Shown piece after piece: positions 1-6,647 of a stretch of 45,171 nt of DNA (the stretch's first letter is position 1; the number at the start of each line of letters is the position of its first letter). The stretch comes from Chthoniobacter flavus (GTDB lineage Bacteria; Verrucomicrobiota; Verrucomicrobiia; Chthoniobacterales; JACTMZ01): NCBI GenBank assembly GCA_945878135.1, contig CAMDUL010000025.1, positions 1 to 45,171 on the forward strand. The letters run 5' to 3'. The translations under genes were made by a program, and so were the position numbers. The notes under the pieces are model-generated. The model saw only the letters and a program-made list of their open reading frames with translations. It was not told the origin of the DNA and searched no databases.

Positions 1-207
1 TTCTTCGGATCGGTCTTGTGCGTGTTCACGTCCGCAGCGTCGTTCAACCCGTCGCCGTCGGTGTCCGCCTTCTTCGGATCGGTCTTGTGCGTGTTCACCT
101 CCGCACCGTCGCTCAACCCGTCGCCGTCGGTGTCCGCCTTGTTCGGATCGGTCTTGTGCGTGTTCACCTCCGCACCGTCGCTCAACCCGTCGCCGTCGGT
201 GTCCGCC
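1..207 (-). repeat. Tandem 69-bp coding repeats (thrombospondin type 3 units)
   Basis: Three almost identical 69-bp units start at 1, 70 and 139, each encoding 23 residues with a DTDGDG calcium-binding motif. A diverged unit lies at about 208-290. Units 2 and 3 differ by one or two bases, which points to recent duplication or gene conversion. The array may continue to the left of the window. Confidence 0.9.
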
Positions 208-1253
208 TTGTTCGGATTCGTTCCGTAAATGTTAAGCTCAACGCTAGTACCTAGACCGTCCCCATCCGGATCACCGCCGAGAGCCGCCGCTGCGGTATGA
301 CCCCCACCCGCCGCAACTTGGACAACTCCGCTCAGGCCGCTGGGCACGGTCATCTGGCCAAGGGAATTATCGCCCCACGCCACAACCGTTCCGTCTTTTT
401 TTAGAGCAACCGTGTGAGACCCGCCTGCCGCAACTTGGACAACTCCGCTCAGGCCGCTGGGCACGGTCGTATGCCCGCTCCGATTATCGCCCCACGCCAC
501 AACCGTTCCGTCGTCCTTTAGCGCAACCGTGTGAAAAGCACCTGCCGCAACTTGGACAACTCCGCTCAGGCCGCTGGGCATGGTCGTCTGGCCAAAGAAA
601 TTCCAGCCCCACGCCACGACCGTTCCATCGTTCTTTAGCGCAACCGTGTGCCCAGTGCCCGCCGCGACTTGGACAACTCCGCTCAGGCCGCTGGGCACGC
701 TCGTCTCGCCAGAGTTATTCCAGCCCCAGGCCACGACCGTTCCATCGCTCTTTAGCGCAACCGTGTGAGACGACCCCCCCGCCGAGACTTGGACAACTCC
801 GCTCAGGCCGCTGGGCACGCTCGTCTGGCCATAGGAATTATCGCCCCAGGCCACGACCGTTCCATCGCTCTTTAGCGCAACCGTGTGAGTCCGGCCATCC
901 CCCCCGCCCGTCGCAACTTGGACAACTCCGCTCAGGCCGTGGGGCACGGTCGTCCGGCCGCGCAAATTATCACCCCAGTCCACGACCGTTCCATCGCTCC
1001 TTAGTGCAACTGTATTCTCATGACCCGCCGCGACTTGGACAACTCTGTTCAGACCGCTGGGCACGGTCGTCTGGCCACTCCGATTATCGCCCCACGCGTA
1101 CGCAGCATAATCGTCATTATAAGCTGGGGATTCAAGCGGAAACGAACTCGGTCGTTCAGGAATCGGCAAAGGAAACTGGCACCAAGCCGCGGATGCGCTC
1201 AAAACCCAAGGCAAAGTCCACTGCAACAAGTGACGAGGTCCACAGAAATACAC
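1..1253 (-). CDS. Secreted RCC1-like / thrombospondin type 3 repeat protein (partial, C-terminus beyond window)
   Basis: The frame is open from a GTG at 1253 to the left edge, so the C-terminus is missing. The GTG is preceded by GAGGAGG four bases upstream, an excellent ribosome site. The N-terminus reads as a signal peptide (hydrophobic stretch LLQWTLPWVLSASAAW). Next come seven RCC1-like blade repeats of mostly 39 residues with the pattern HTVALKSDGTVVAWGDN..GQT.VPSGLSGVVQVAAG. They are followed by at least three 23-residue acidic repeats (DTDGDGLSDGAEVNTHKTDP) that match calcium-binding thrombospondin type 3 repeats. From family knowledge, such proteins are exported and may form a beta-propeller plus a Ca-stabilised stalk; the ligand is unknown. 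The stop of the preceding gene (1263) lies inside this gene's ribosome site, so the two are probably translationally coupled. Confidence 0.85.
   Translation of the reverse strand, partial: MYFCGPRHLLQWTLPWVLSASAAWCQFPLPIPERPSSFPLESPAYNDDYAAYAWGDNRSGQTTVPSGLNRVVQVAAGHENTVALRSDGTVVDWGDNLRGRTTVPHGLSGVVQVATGGGDGRTHTVALKSDGTVVAWGDNSYGQTSVPSGLSGVVQVSAGGSSHTVALKSDGTVVAWGWNNSGETSVPSGLSGVVQVAAGTGHTVALKNDGTVVAWGWNFFGQTTMPSGLSGVVQVAAGAFHTVALKDDGTVVAWGDNRSGHTTVPSGLSGVVQVAAGGSHTVALKKDGTVVAWGDNSLGQMTVPSGLSGVVQVAAGGGHTAAAALGGDPDGDGLGTSVELNIYGTNPNKADTDGDGLSDGAEVNTHKTDPNKADTDGDGLSDGAEVNTHKTDPKKADTDGDGLNDAADVNTHKTDPK
297..1105 (-). repeat. Tandem ~117-bp coding repeats (RCC1-like units)
   Basis: The core acttggacaactc recurs with its first base at 316, 433, 550, 667, 787, 916 and 1033. 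The steps are 117, 117, 117, 120, 129 and 117 bp. All steps are multiples of three, so the reading frame is kept. Each unit encodes one 39-43 residue RCC1-like blade. Most differences are confined to the loop residues after the GG/GH turn and after WG.N. Confidence 0.9.
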
Positions 1254-1262
1254 TTTTCCTCC

Positions 1263-1610
1263 TCAACGTCTGCCACGCTTTCCGGCAAACTGCCGAAAAG
1301 CGTTCTGTTCGGGTGCCGACTGAGCAAGCCAATCGTGGGAATACACCTCTTGTAAAACCCTGGCAAATTCAGATGGTTCTAGTCTCAATCCGTCGCCCGG
1401 AAGACCGCTCTTTTCATGAACCACCAAAGCCGTCAATTTTGGAAACCCCTCAGCGGCGCAATAATCTTGGATCGGAAACAGGATTGCTCCAATTCCTTTC
1501 ATCTGTAGTCCTGTAAGCTTGCTGACCATTTTGTAAGTAAGAGTCTGCCTAGCTTTTGCAGCCATGATCAACACAGACCAGATCTGCGGCGCGCGTTGCT
1601 CTTTCTTCAT
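1263..1610 (-). CDS. Small winged-helix-like protein, possible defence-island partner
   Basis: A 115-residue protein starting with MKKEQRAP, 22 bp downstream of the preceding gene's stop and in the same direction. A longer frame opens at 1721 but would overlap the upstream gene. The core (WSVLIMAAKARQTLTYKMV.KLTGL, then IGAILFPIQDYC, then LTALVVHEKSGLPGDG) has the helix-helix-wing spacing of the DNA-binding domain of alkyltransferase-like proteins. It lacks the PCHR active-site motif. From memory this is a widespread small family often found beside restriction or other defence genes; I could not verify that. Function is unknown and DNA binding is inferred. The lower-GC codon use matches the gene upstream and differs from the rest of the window. 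Confidence 0.7.
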   Translation of the reverse strand: MKKEQRAPQIWSVLIMAAKARQTLTYKMVSKLTGLQMKGIGAILFPIQDYCAAEGFPKLTALVVHEKSGLPGDGLRLEPSEFARVLQEVYSHDWLAQSAPEQNAFRQFAGKRGRR

Positions 1611-1632
1611 AGATTTTCCGATTTTTCCCGCT

Positions 1633-2229
1633 CTAATCTTCGTCGTCCGTTGTCCCCACGGCATCCCGCCAAATGCCTCGCGCTCTTGCAGCGTCCATAA
1701 TCCGCGAGCGCAAAGCAGCAACGAAAGCCTGACTTTCGGTTAGTCGGCAGGTGGAACGACCGCGTTCCAGAACCTTGCGGTAGCGGGTGAAAAAGTAGCC
1801 GTTTAGATCAGTTGGATGCTTGGCGCCCTCGGCTGGATTACCTTCGTCGTCAACCTCCTGGAAAACGAACACTCGGCCACTGCACCCATTCATAGCCAAG
1901 GCCATGCCGATCTCGACGAGAACATTGGGGTTCCTCCCTGTAATGTCGAAGACAAGAATGTCCGCCTCCCTGATGCGCTGCAGCAAAACATCCAGCACAC
2001 TGCCGCCGTGCATGGCTCGGAGGCGATTGATGTGGCAAGTAAAGGTGCGGCCGCCGCGCTTCACTTGGGTTTTAGATAATGAATCAGAAACAACCTTGAT
2101 CCGCTCGCGAATGAATGCCCAAACATGATCCTCGGGCTTTGATTTTCCGTCGCGTTTCGGCCAGCCGTAGCCGACACGAATAGTTATCGGTCGATTGGCA
2201 TCCGCGGTTTCAGAGGGGGAGCCAACCAT
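1633..2229 (-). CDS. TIR / nucleoside deoxyribosyltransferase-like Rossmann protein
   Basis: A 198-residue soluble protein. The central motif ADILVFDITGRNPNVLVEIG (about residues 89-108) is typical of a group of predicted nucleotide-processing proteins. In these a Rossmann-like strand is followed by NPNV..E.G; Glu106 is the candidate catalytic residue, as in TIR NADases and nucleoside 2-deoxyribosyltransferases. The start chosen is the ATG at 2229, which has GAGG six bases upstream; ATGs at 2235 and 2268 are alternatives. It is the first gene of a likely three-gene unit running to the left edge. By analogy with such domains in anti-phage systems it could hydrolyse NAD or a nucleotide, but this is inference. 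Codon use and GC are lower than in the neighbouring core genes. Confidence 0.7.
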   Translation of the reverse strand: MVGSPSETADANRPITIRVGYGWPKRDGKSKPEDHVWAFIRERIKVVSDSLSKTQVKRGGRTFTCHINRLRAMHGGSVLDVLLQRIREADILVFDITGRNPNVLVEIGMALAMNGCSGRVFVFQEVDDEGNPAEGAKHPTDLNGYFFTRYRKVLERGRSTCRLTESQAFVAALRSRIMDAARARGIWRDAVGTTDDED

Positions 2230-2396
2230 TTTCATCCTCTTCAATATAGCCCACCTTTGGGAGTGCACAACCGAAAACTCAATCCCAGAAGATTGTCCGC
2301 ATGCTGTTATGAATGAGAGAGAACCGACCGCGTGGGGCGCACGGCACCGTCCCCTTCAACTGCGTTTATCGCACCGTTCCGCCGTGATCCACCGAC
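2230..2396. other. Intergenic region between accessory block and speA
   Basis: No gene is seen here. On the minus strand a TATATT box (2243-2248) with a weak TTGTGC 16 bp upstream could drive the accessory unit. No terminator with a T-run is evident for speA, whose transcription reads toward this region. No tRNA or attachment-site-like direct repeat was noticed at this junction. Confidence 0.4.
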
Positions 2397-4334
2397 TCAT
2401 GACACTTTCCCAGCCGCCAGTGGCTCCGAAAAACAGTTGAGATACGTATACCCTTCGAGCGCCTTTTCGTAGTCGTCGAGCAGGCGCATGGCCTCGTTCG
2501 GCTTGAGCCGGTCTTCTTTGATCGCCGCATCGACCTGCACTTTCATCCGCCGCGCCAACTCGCTTTTCTCCCACTGCGTGAGCGCGAGGACGGTGCCGAT
2601 GGTGTTGCCGCCGATGATCTCCTCCACGTAGTAGCCGCGCTCCTCGTCGTCATCGAGGAAGATGTGCATCTCGTTGACCCGCCCGAAAAGGTTGTGCATG
2701 TCGCCCATGATGTCCTGGTAGGCCCCGGCGAGGAAAAATCCGATGTAGTAGGGCTTCCCCTCCTCCGCGCGGTGCAGCGGGAGCGTCGGTTTGACGTCCT
2801 GCAGGTCGATGAAGCGCGAGACCTTGCCGTCCGAGTCGCACGTGATGTCGACCAGCGTGGCCTGCCGGTCGGGCGCCTCGCCGAGGCGGTGCAGGGGCAT
2901 GACGGGGAACAACTGCCCCAGCGCCCAGTGGTCGAGCAGCGACTGGAAGACCGAAAAATTGCAGAGCACCTGGTCGCCGAGCGAGACCTCCAGTTCCTTG
3001 ACCTCCTCGGGCACGTAGCGCACGCCGCGGAAGAGTTCGACCACCTTGGCCGCGATGCGCCAGTAGACGGTCTCGATCTTGGCCTTGGCCCGCAGGTCGA
3101 GCAGGCCGAGGGAGAACATCGAGTCGGCTTTTTCCCGGATCTCCTGGGCGTCATGCAAACTCTCCAGCCGGTGCTTGCTGCCCAGCTTGCCGTAAATCTC
3201 GAGGATGTCCTGCACAACCGCGGGGTCGCCCTCGTCCGCTTTGACCTCGGGACCGCGGGAAACTTTCTCGATGGACCCGAACGCCTCGACGATGAGCACC
3301 GAATGGTGCGCGGCGATGGCGCGTCCGCTCTCGCTGACCAGGATCGGGTGCGCCGTTTTTTCCTCGTCGCAGACTTCCTGTACGGCGGCGACCACGTCGC
3401 GCGCGTATTCGTGCAGGGTGTAGTTGACCGAACTGTCGAAGGTCGTGCGCGAACCGTCGTAGTCGATGCCCAGCCCGCCGCCCACATCGAGGTAGCCGAG
3501 ATCGTGTCCCAGCTTCTGCAGCTTGGCGTAGAAACGCGCGGCCTCGCGCACCGCGCGCTTGATCGTGCCGATGTCGGTGATCTGCGATCCGACGTGGAAA
3601 TGGACCAGCTTGAGGCAGTGCGCCATGCCCTCGCGCTTGAGCAGGTCGCTGGCCTGGACCAGCTCCGCGGTGGACAGACCGAACTTGGCGTCCTCGCCGC
3701 CGCTGGTGGCCCACTTGCCCGAGCCCTTGGTGGCCAGCCGCACGCGCGCGCCGATCCACGGCTCGACGCCGACCTGTTTGGCAATGGAAAGGACCTGCGC
3801 GAGTTCCTCGATTTTTTCCACGACCATGACGAGACGCTTGCCCAGTTTGCGGCCGAGCATGGCGATGCGGATGTAATCGGCGTCCTTGTAGCCGTTGCAA
3901 ATGATCAGACTCTCGGGGTCGGCATGGACGGAGAGCGCGGCGAGAAGCTCGGGCTTGCTGCCGGCCTCGAGGCCGAAATGAAACGGCGCGCCGGCCTCGA
4001 CGATTTCCTCCACGACCTCGCGCAGCTGGTTGACCTTGATCGGAAAGACACCACGGTAAACGTTGCCGTAGCCGGAACCTTTGATCGCCTCGGCGAAAGC
4101 CTCGTTGACCGTCTGGACCCGGTGGCGCAGCAGATCCTGGAAGCGCAGGGTGATGGGGAAGGAAAGGCCGCGTTCCCGTGCTTCGGCCACGAGGTCCATC
4201 ATGTCGATCTCGCGCCGCGGCACGCCGTCGGGACGCACGCAGACGTGGCCGCGGCCGTTGATCGAGAAGTAGGGCGAGCCCCAACGTTCCACATTGTAGA
4301 GCGCGAGCGCCGAGGAGATGTCCCAGTCTTTCAT
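2397..4334 (-). CDS. speA: Biosynthetic arginine decarboxylase
   Basis: Converts L-arginine to agmatine, the first step of the agmatine route to putrescine and spermidine, using PLP. The 645-residue length fits the SpeA family. Visible motifs are VFPIKVNQ with the PLP Lys at about 100, HFHVGSQ, DVGGGLGIDYDGS (phosphate binding), SESGRA, and the catalytic-Cys segment DITCDSDG in the C-terminal half. The start is placed at the ATG giving MKDWDISSALALYNVERWG, the usual family N-terminus. A longer frame to 4376 adds 14 unlikely residues. A promoter-like pair lies at 4348-4376, giving a short leader. The gene is divergent from the thioesterase gene. Confidence 0.95.
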   Translation of the reverse strand: MKDWDISSALALYNVERWGSPYFSINGRGHVCVRPDGVPRREIDMMDLVAEARERGLSFPITLRFQDLLRHRVQTVNEAFAEAIKGSGYGNVYRGVFPIKVNQLREVVEEIVEAGAPFHFGLEAGSKPELLAALSVHADPESLIICNGYKDADYIRIAMLGRKLGKRLVMVVEKIEELAQVLSIAKQVGVEPWIGARVRLATKGSGKWATSGGEDAKFGLSTAELVQASDLLKREGMAHCLKLVHFHVGSQITDIGTIKRAVREAARFYAKLQKLGHDLGYLDVGGGLGIDYDGSRTTFDSSVNYTLHEYARDVVAAVQEVCDEEKTAHPILVSESGRAIAAHHSVLIVEAFGSIEKVSRGPEVKADEGDPAVVQDILEIYGKLGSKHRLESLHDAQEIREKADSMFSLGLLDLRAKAKIETVYWRIAAKVVELFRGVRYVPEEVKELEVSLGDQVLCNFSVFQSLLDHWALGQLFPVMPLHRLGEAPDRQATLVDITCDSDGKVSRFIDLQDVKPTLPLHRAEEGKPYYIGFFLAGAYQDIMGDMHNLFGRVNEMHIFLDDDEERGYYVEEIIGGNTIGTVLALTQWEKSELARRMKVQVDAAIKEDRLKPNEAMRLLDDYEKALEGYTYLNCFSEPLAAGKVS

Positions 4335-4347
4335 TTCTGTGTGCGCG

Positions 4348-4376
4348 CTAATAGGGCCATCCGCCGCCGCGTGCAA
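4348..4376 (-). promoter_or_regulatory. Putative speA promoter
   Basis: Read on the minus strand: TTGCAC (4376-4371), 17 bp, TATTAG (4353-4348), then 13 nt to the speA ATG. The spacing is ideal and the hexamers are moderate matches to the sigma-70-type consensus. It implies a leader of about 7 nt. Confidence 0.4.
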
Positions 4377-4399
4377 ACGGAATCCGCGGGAAATTTGCT

Positions 4400-4429
4400 T
4401 TGGCCGAAAACCCCGGACGCGGGCAGACT
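4400..4429 (+). promoter_or_regulatory. Putative promoter of thioesterase gene
   Basis: TTGGCC (4400-4405), 18 bp, CAGACT (4424-4429), ending six bases before the ATG at 4436. The hexamers are weak, but the geometry repeats that seen at lexA, rph and other genes here. It would give a leaderless transcript. Confidence 0.3.
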
Positions 4430-4435
4430 CGCGCC

Positions 4436-4840
4436 ATGCCCGCCGCGCACCTGCCCCGCATCGAGCACGAGGTCACCGTCATGTTCTACGACACGGACTG
4501 CGCGGCGGTCGTGCACAACCTTGCTTACCTGCGATTCATCGAGGAGGCGCGGACCATCATGGCCGAAAAAATGGGCATGCCCCTGCGGCAGATGGTCGAG
4601 ACCGGGCTCTATCCCGTCGTCCTGCGCACGGAGATCGATTACCGCTCGCCCGGAAAAGTCGGCGAGCGCCTGCTCGTCCGCGGCGGGGTGAGCGAACTGG
4701 CACGCGTGCGGTTCCGCGTCGAATTCGAAATCGTCCGTCCGGAGGACGGCACTGTGCTGGCGACCTGCCGCCAATCGCTCGCCCTCATCCGCATGCCCGG
4801 CGCCAAAGCGGAGCGATTGCCGCAGGAGTGGTTCGAGTAG
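4436..4840 (+). CDS. YbgC/FadM-type acyl-CoA thioesterase (hot-dog fold)
   Basis: A 134-residue single hot-dog domain. The FYDTDCAAVVHNLAYLRFIEEAR segment near residues 17-39 carries the D..G/A.V.H...Y..F signature of 4-hydroxybenzoyl-CoA thioesterase-like enzymes, with Asp21 the likely catalytic residue. It is followed by EIDYRSPGKVGERLLV, typical of the YbgC family. It should hydrolyse short or medium acyl-CoA thioesters in the cytoplasm; the true substrate cannot be told from sequence. The ATG at 4436 is preferred over an upstream frame start at 4400 because the family begins just before the first strand. It converges on the next gene with a 9-bp gap. Confidence 0.85.
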   Translation: MPAAHLPRIEHEVTVMFYDTDCAAVVHNLAYLRFIEEARTIMAEKMGMPLRQMVETGLYPVVLRTEIDYRSPGKVGERLLVRGGVSELARVRFRVEFEIVRPEDGTVLATCRQSLALIRMPGAKAERLPQEWFE

Positions 4841-4849
4841 CGGCGGAGG

Positions 4850-5431
4850 TCAGGCCCCGGCCTTCAACGACCGCGCCACGGCCCCGAGGGCGAGGGCCAA
4901 TTTTTCCCGCACGCCCGGCGCGAAGCCGCGCTTTTCGTGGAGCACGAGCAACTGCAACGCCTCGCACCGCAGCAAGCTCGCGCCGCCGACCTCGAGATGC
5001 AGCGTGATCCCCCGCGGTTCGCCCCAACCGGCCCCGCGGGCGTCGGCGGCGCGGTCCAGCGCACCCGAGGCCGACTCGAGCAACTCGCGTTGCCGCAGAT
5101 CGAGCGGCATGGTCCATTCGGCCAGCACTTCGTGCCGCCGCGCCAGCAGGCAACCGTCGACACCCGGCAGGCCGCAGCAAAGCCGCGGCACGTCCGCCGG
5201 CGTGATGGCCTCCTCGGTGTGGAAGATTTCCTGCAGGACTTTGTCGGACCGCAATCCGACCGAAGCCCACGCCGCGTCCGCGCGTTCGAATTTCGGCAAC
5301 CCCGAAAGCACGCGCTCGCGCAGGCCGTCCGCCGCCGGATCCGCGGTCCAAGCCGGCGGCCAGAACTCGCCCTCCCACAGCACGTGCAGCGGGTGCTTGC
5401 CCTTCGGACGCAAAGCCAGCGCTTTTGACAT
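4850..5431 (-). CDS. Hypothetical cytoplasmic protein
   Basis: A 193-residue protein that I do not recognise. It has no signal peptide or membrane segment. It begins MSKALALRPKGKHPLHVLWEGEFWPPAW, with aromatic residues near the N-terminus. A central Cys-Cys pair sits in VPRLCCGLPGVDGCLLARRHEVLAEW, and a C-terminal region contains LHLEVGGASLLRCEALQLLVLHEKRGFAPGVREKLA. The alternation of 'DGCLLAR' and 'LLRCEALQLLVL' strands vaguely recalls a roadblock/LC7 layer, but this is only a guess. It is a single gene, convergent with the thioesterase and divergent from the small membrane protein at 5494. Coding is supported by family-like composition and flanking gene boundaries. Confidence 0.65.
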   Translation of the reverse strand: MSKALALRPKGKHPLHVLWEGEFWPPAWTADPAADGLRERVLSGLPKFERADAAWASVGLRSDKVLQEIFHTEEAITPADVPRLCCGLPGVDGCLLARRHEVLAEWTMPLDLRQRELLESASGALDRAADARGAGWGEPRGITLHLEVGGASLLRCEALQLLVLHEKRGFAPGVREKLALALGAVARSLKAGA

Positions 5432-5459
5432 GCCGCGAGCAAAACCGGTCCGCTTGGGC

Positions 5460-5487
5460 TTTGCAATCCGCCACTGCGGGGTAAATT
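5460..5487 (+). promoter_or_regulatory. Putative promoter of DUF6132 gene
   Basis: TTTGCA (5460-5465) and TAAATT (5482-5487) with 16 bp between them. The -10 ends six bases before the ATG at 5494, so the transcript would be leaderless or nearly so. Confidence 0.35.
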
Positions 5488-5493
5488 CATTCC

Positions 5494-5664
5494 ATGACCC
5501 GCTTCGTCCTTCCCGTCCTGCTCGGCGCAGCCGTCGGTGCCGCCTTGGGCTATTTCGGACAATGCACGTCCGGCACCTGTCCGCTCACCGCCACGTGGTG
5601 GCGCGGCGCCCTTTTCGGGGCCTTATTCGGCGTGATCATCGCGTGGCCCTCCCCGCAACCGTGA
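5494..5664 (+). CDS. Small DUF6132-like membrane protein
   Basis: A 56-residue protein. The first helix (VLPVLLGAAVGAALGYF) is followed by a short loop CTSGTCPLTATWW and a second helix (GALFGALFGVIIAW). The loop C.SGTCP.T is the hallmark, as I recall it, of the DUF6132 family, small inner-membrane proteins often encoded near sulfur-transfer or thiol-redox genes; the two Cys could form a redox or metal-binding pair. The stop overlaps the GTG start of the antitoxin-like gene (GTGA, 5661-5664), so the two are probably coupled. Function unknown. Confidence 0.75.
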   Translation: MTRFVLPVLLGAAVGAALGYFGQCTSGTCPLTATWWRGALFGALFGVIIAWPSPQP

Positions 5665-5936
5665 AGACAGTCACCATCACCGAAGCCAAGAAGCATCTCG
5701 GCGCGCACTTGAAGGACGCGGTGGCCGGACAAAACATCGGCATCATCTGCGGCAACCGCATCGTGGCCCTGCGACCGGTCGAAGTGACCTCGCTGGACCT
5801 CGAGGAAGCCGGCGATCCGGAGGTGACGGCCAAACTCACCGCCGAGCAGAAGGACCGCCTTTACGCGCAGTTGAAAAAAGACCGCAAGGAAGCCAAGCGC
5901 CGGCGAAAGGAATTGCTCGGGACGGGGTCCGCTTGA
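5661..5936 (+). CDS. Phd/YefM-like antitoxin, no toxin alongside
   Basis: A 91-residue protein from a GTG start overlapping the previous stop. The N-terminus VKTVTITEAKKHLGAHLKDA matches the Phd/YefM fold that binds operator DNA, and the segment IGIICGNRIVALRPVE is the usual strand pair after the first helices. The C-terminus is very basic (KKDRKEAKRRRKELL) instead of the acidic or amphipathic toxin-binding tail normally seen. The next gene is lexA, not a Doc or RelE toxin, so this is an orphan or a repurposed DNA-binding protein. The lexA -35 box overlaps its stop codon. Confidence 0.75.
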   Translation: MKTVTITEAKKHLGAHLKDAVAGQNIGIICGNRIVALRPVEVTSLDLEEAGDPEVTAKLTAEQKDRLYAQLKKDRKEAKRRRKELLGTGSA

Positions 5937-5961
5937 CCGCGACAGCCACGGGGTGAATACT
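5933..5961 (+). promoter_or_regulatory. Putative lexA promoter
   Basis: TTGACC (5933-5938), 17 bp, AATACT (5956-5961). The predicted transcription start falls at about 5968, the A of the lexA ATG, so the mRNA would be leaderless. The -10 overlaps the palindrome at 5959-5976. Confidence 0.55.
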
Positions 5962-5976
5962 GGACAAATGTCCAGT
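5959..5976. promoter_or_regulatory. Palindromic operator candidate at lexA start (autoregulation)
   Basis: ACTGGACAAATGTCCAGT has 8+8 perfect arms around a 2-bp centre. Its inner part can be written TGGAC-N4-GTCCA, the same 5-4-5 layout as classical LexA boxes such as CGAAC-N4-GTTCG but with different half-sites. It covers the end of the -10, the predicted start of transcription and the ATG, so a bound repressor would block lexA. That LexA is the binder is inference. Confidence 0.6.
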
Positions 5977-6603
5977 CAAGCCACCGCGCGCCAGCAGCAA
6001 GTCCTCGACTATATCGGCCGACACCGTGAGCGGCACGGGTTGCCGCCGACCGTGCGCGAAATCCAGGCGCATTTCGGCTTCGCCAGCCCGAACGCCGCAG
6101 CCTCGCACCTGCGCGCCCTCGAGCGGAAGAAACTCCTGCAGCGCGGCCCGGGCGCGGCCCGGGCTTTGCAAGTCACCGGCGATGACCGCAAAGAAGTGTC
6201 CGCCATCCCCGTTTACGGCGACATCCCCGCCGGCTTTCCCGACACGCGCGAACAGCGTCCGGATGGCTGTGTCTACGCCGACCTCGATTCGCTCGACGTC
6301 CGCCGCACGGCGCGGACGTTCGCCGTCCGGGTCCGCGGGGATTCCATGACCGGCGCGCACATCCTCGACGGCGACCTTGTCGTGCTCGAGTTGCGCGAAC
6401 CCAACCACGGCAACATCGTGGCCGCACTCATCGACGGCGAAACCACGCTCAAGCGCTACCTCGTCAAAAACCGCCGCCCGTTCCTCCGCGCCGAGAACCC
6501 GAAGTATCCCGACCTCATCCCCGCGCACGAACTGGTCATCCAGGGCGTGATGATCGCGCTCTTCCGCAAACCGAAGGACGCGGGACGTCCGATCGAGCCG
6601 TAG
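5968..6603 (+). CDS. lexA: LexA repressor (SOS response)
   Basis: A 211-residue two-domain SOS repressor. The N-terminal winged helix includes PPTVREIQAHFGFASPNAAASHLRALERKKLL. The C-terminal S24 peptidase domain has the self-cleavage bond Ala88-Gly89 in GDIPAGFP, the nucleophile Ser126 in RGDSM, and the general base Lys162 in TTLKRYL. All catalytic elements are present, so RecA-stimulated autocleavage is expected. The ATG at 5968 is preferred over an in-frame GTG at 5953, because the promoter and operator suggest transcription begins at 5968. The recognition helix (SPNAAASHL) differs from the SSxSSVxxHL type of Gram-positives and E. coli, consistent with a different operator half-site. Confidence 0.93.
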   Translation: MSSQATARQQQVLDYIGRHRERHGLPPTVREIQAHFGFASPNAAASHLRALERKKLLQRGPGAARALQVTGDDRKEVSAIPVYGDIPAGFPDTREQRPDGCVYADLDSLDVRRTARTFAVRVRGDSMTGAHILDGDLVVLELREPNHGNIVAALIDGETTLKRYLVKNRRPFLRAENPKYPDLIPAHELVIQGVMIALFRKPKDAGRPIEP

Positions 6604-6612
6604 CCTCGGTGC

Positions 6613-6641
6613 TTGCCAACCGGAGGCATCCGCTCTGAGAT
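6613..6641 (+). promoter_or_regulatory. Putative rph promoter
   Basis: TTGCCA (6613-6618, five of six consensus bases), 17 bp, TGAGAT (6636-6641, weak). The -10 ends six bases before the rph ATG at 6648. Confidence 0.35.
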
Positions 6642-6647
6642 GCGCGG

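Noticed and set aside
1-1105. CRISPR array suggested by regular repeats
   Set aside because: The repeats are back to back with no unique spacers, have periods that are multiples of three, and encode TSP3 and RCC1 protein repeats.
2664-4691. Long plus-strand open frame (675 codons) opposite speA
   Set aside because: It is the antisense shadow of a clear, motif-complete speA. High third-position GC keeps the opposite frame open, and no family-like sequence is seen.
5661-5936. Complete toxin-antitoxin module
   Set aside because: Only the antitoxin-like gene is present. The upstream partner is a DUF6132-like membrane protein and the downstream gene is lexA.
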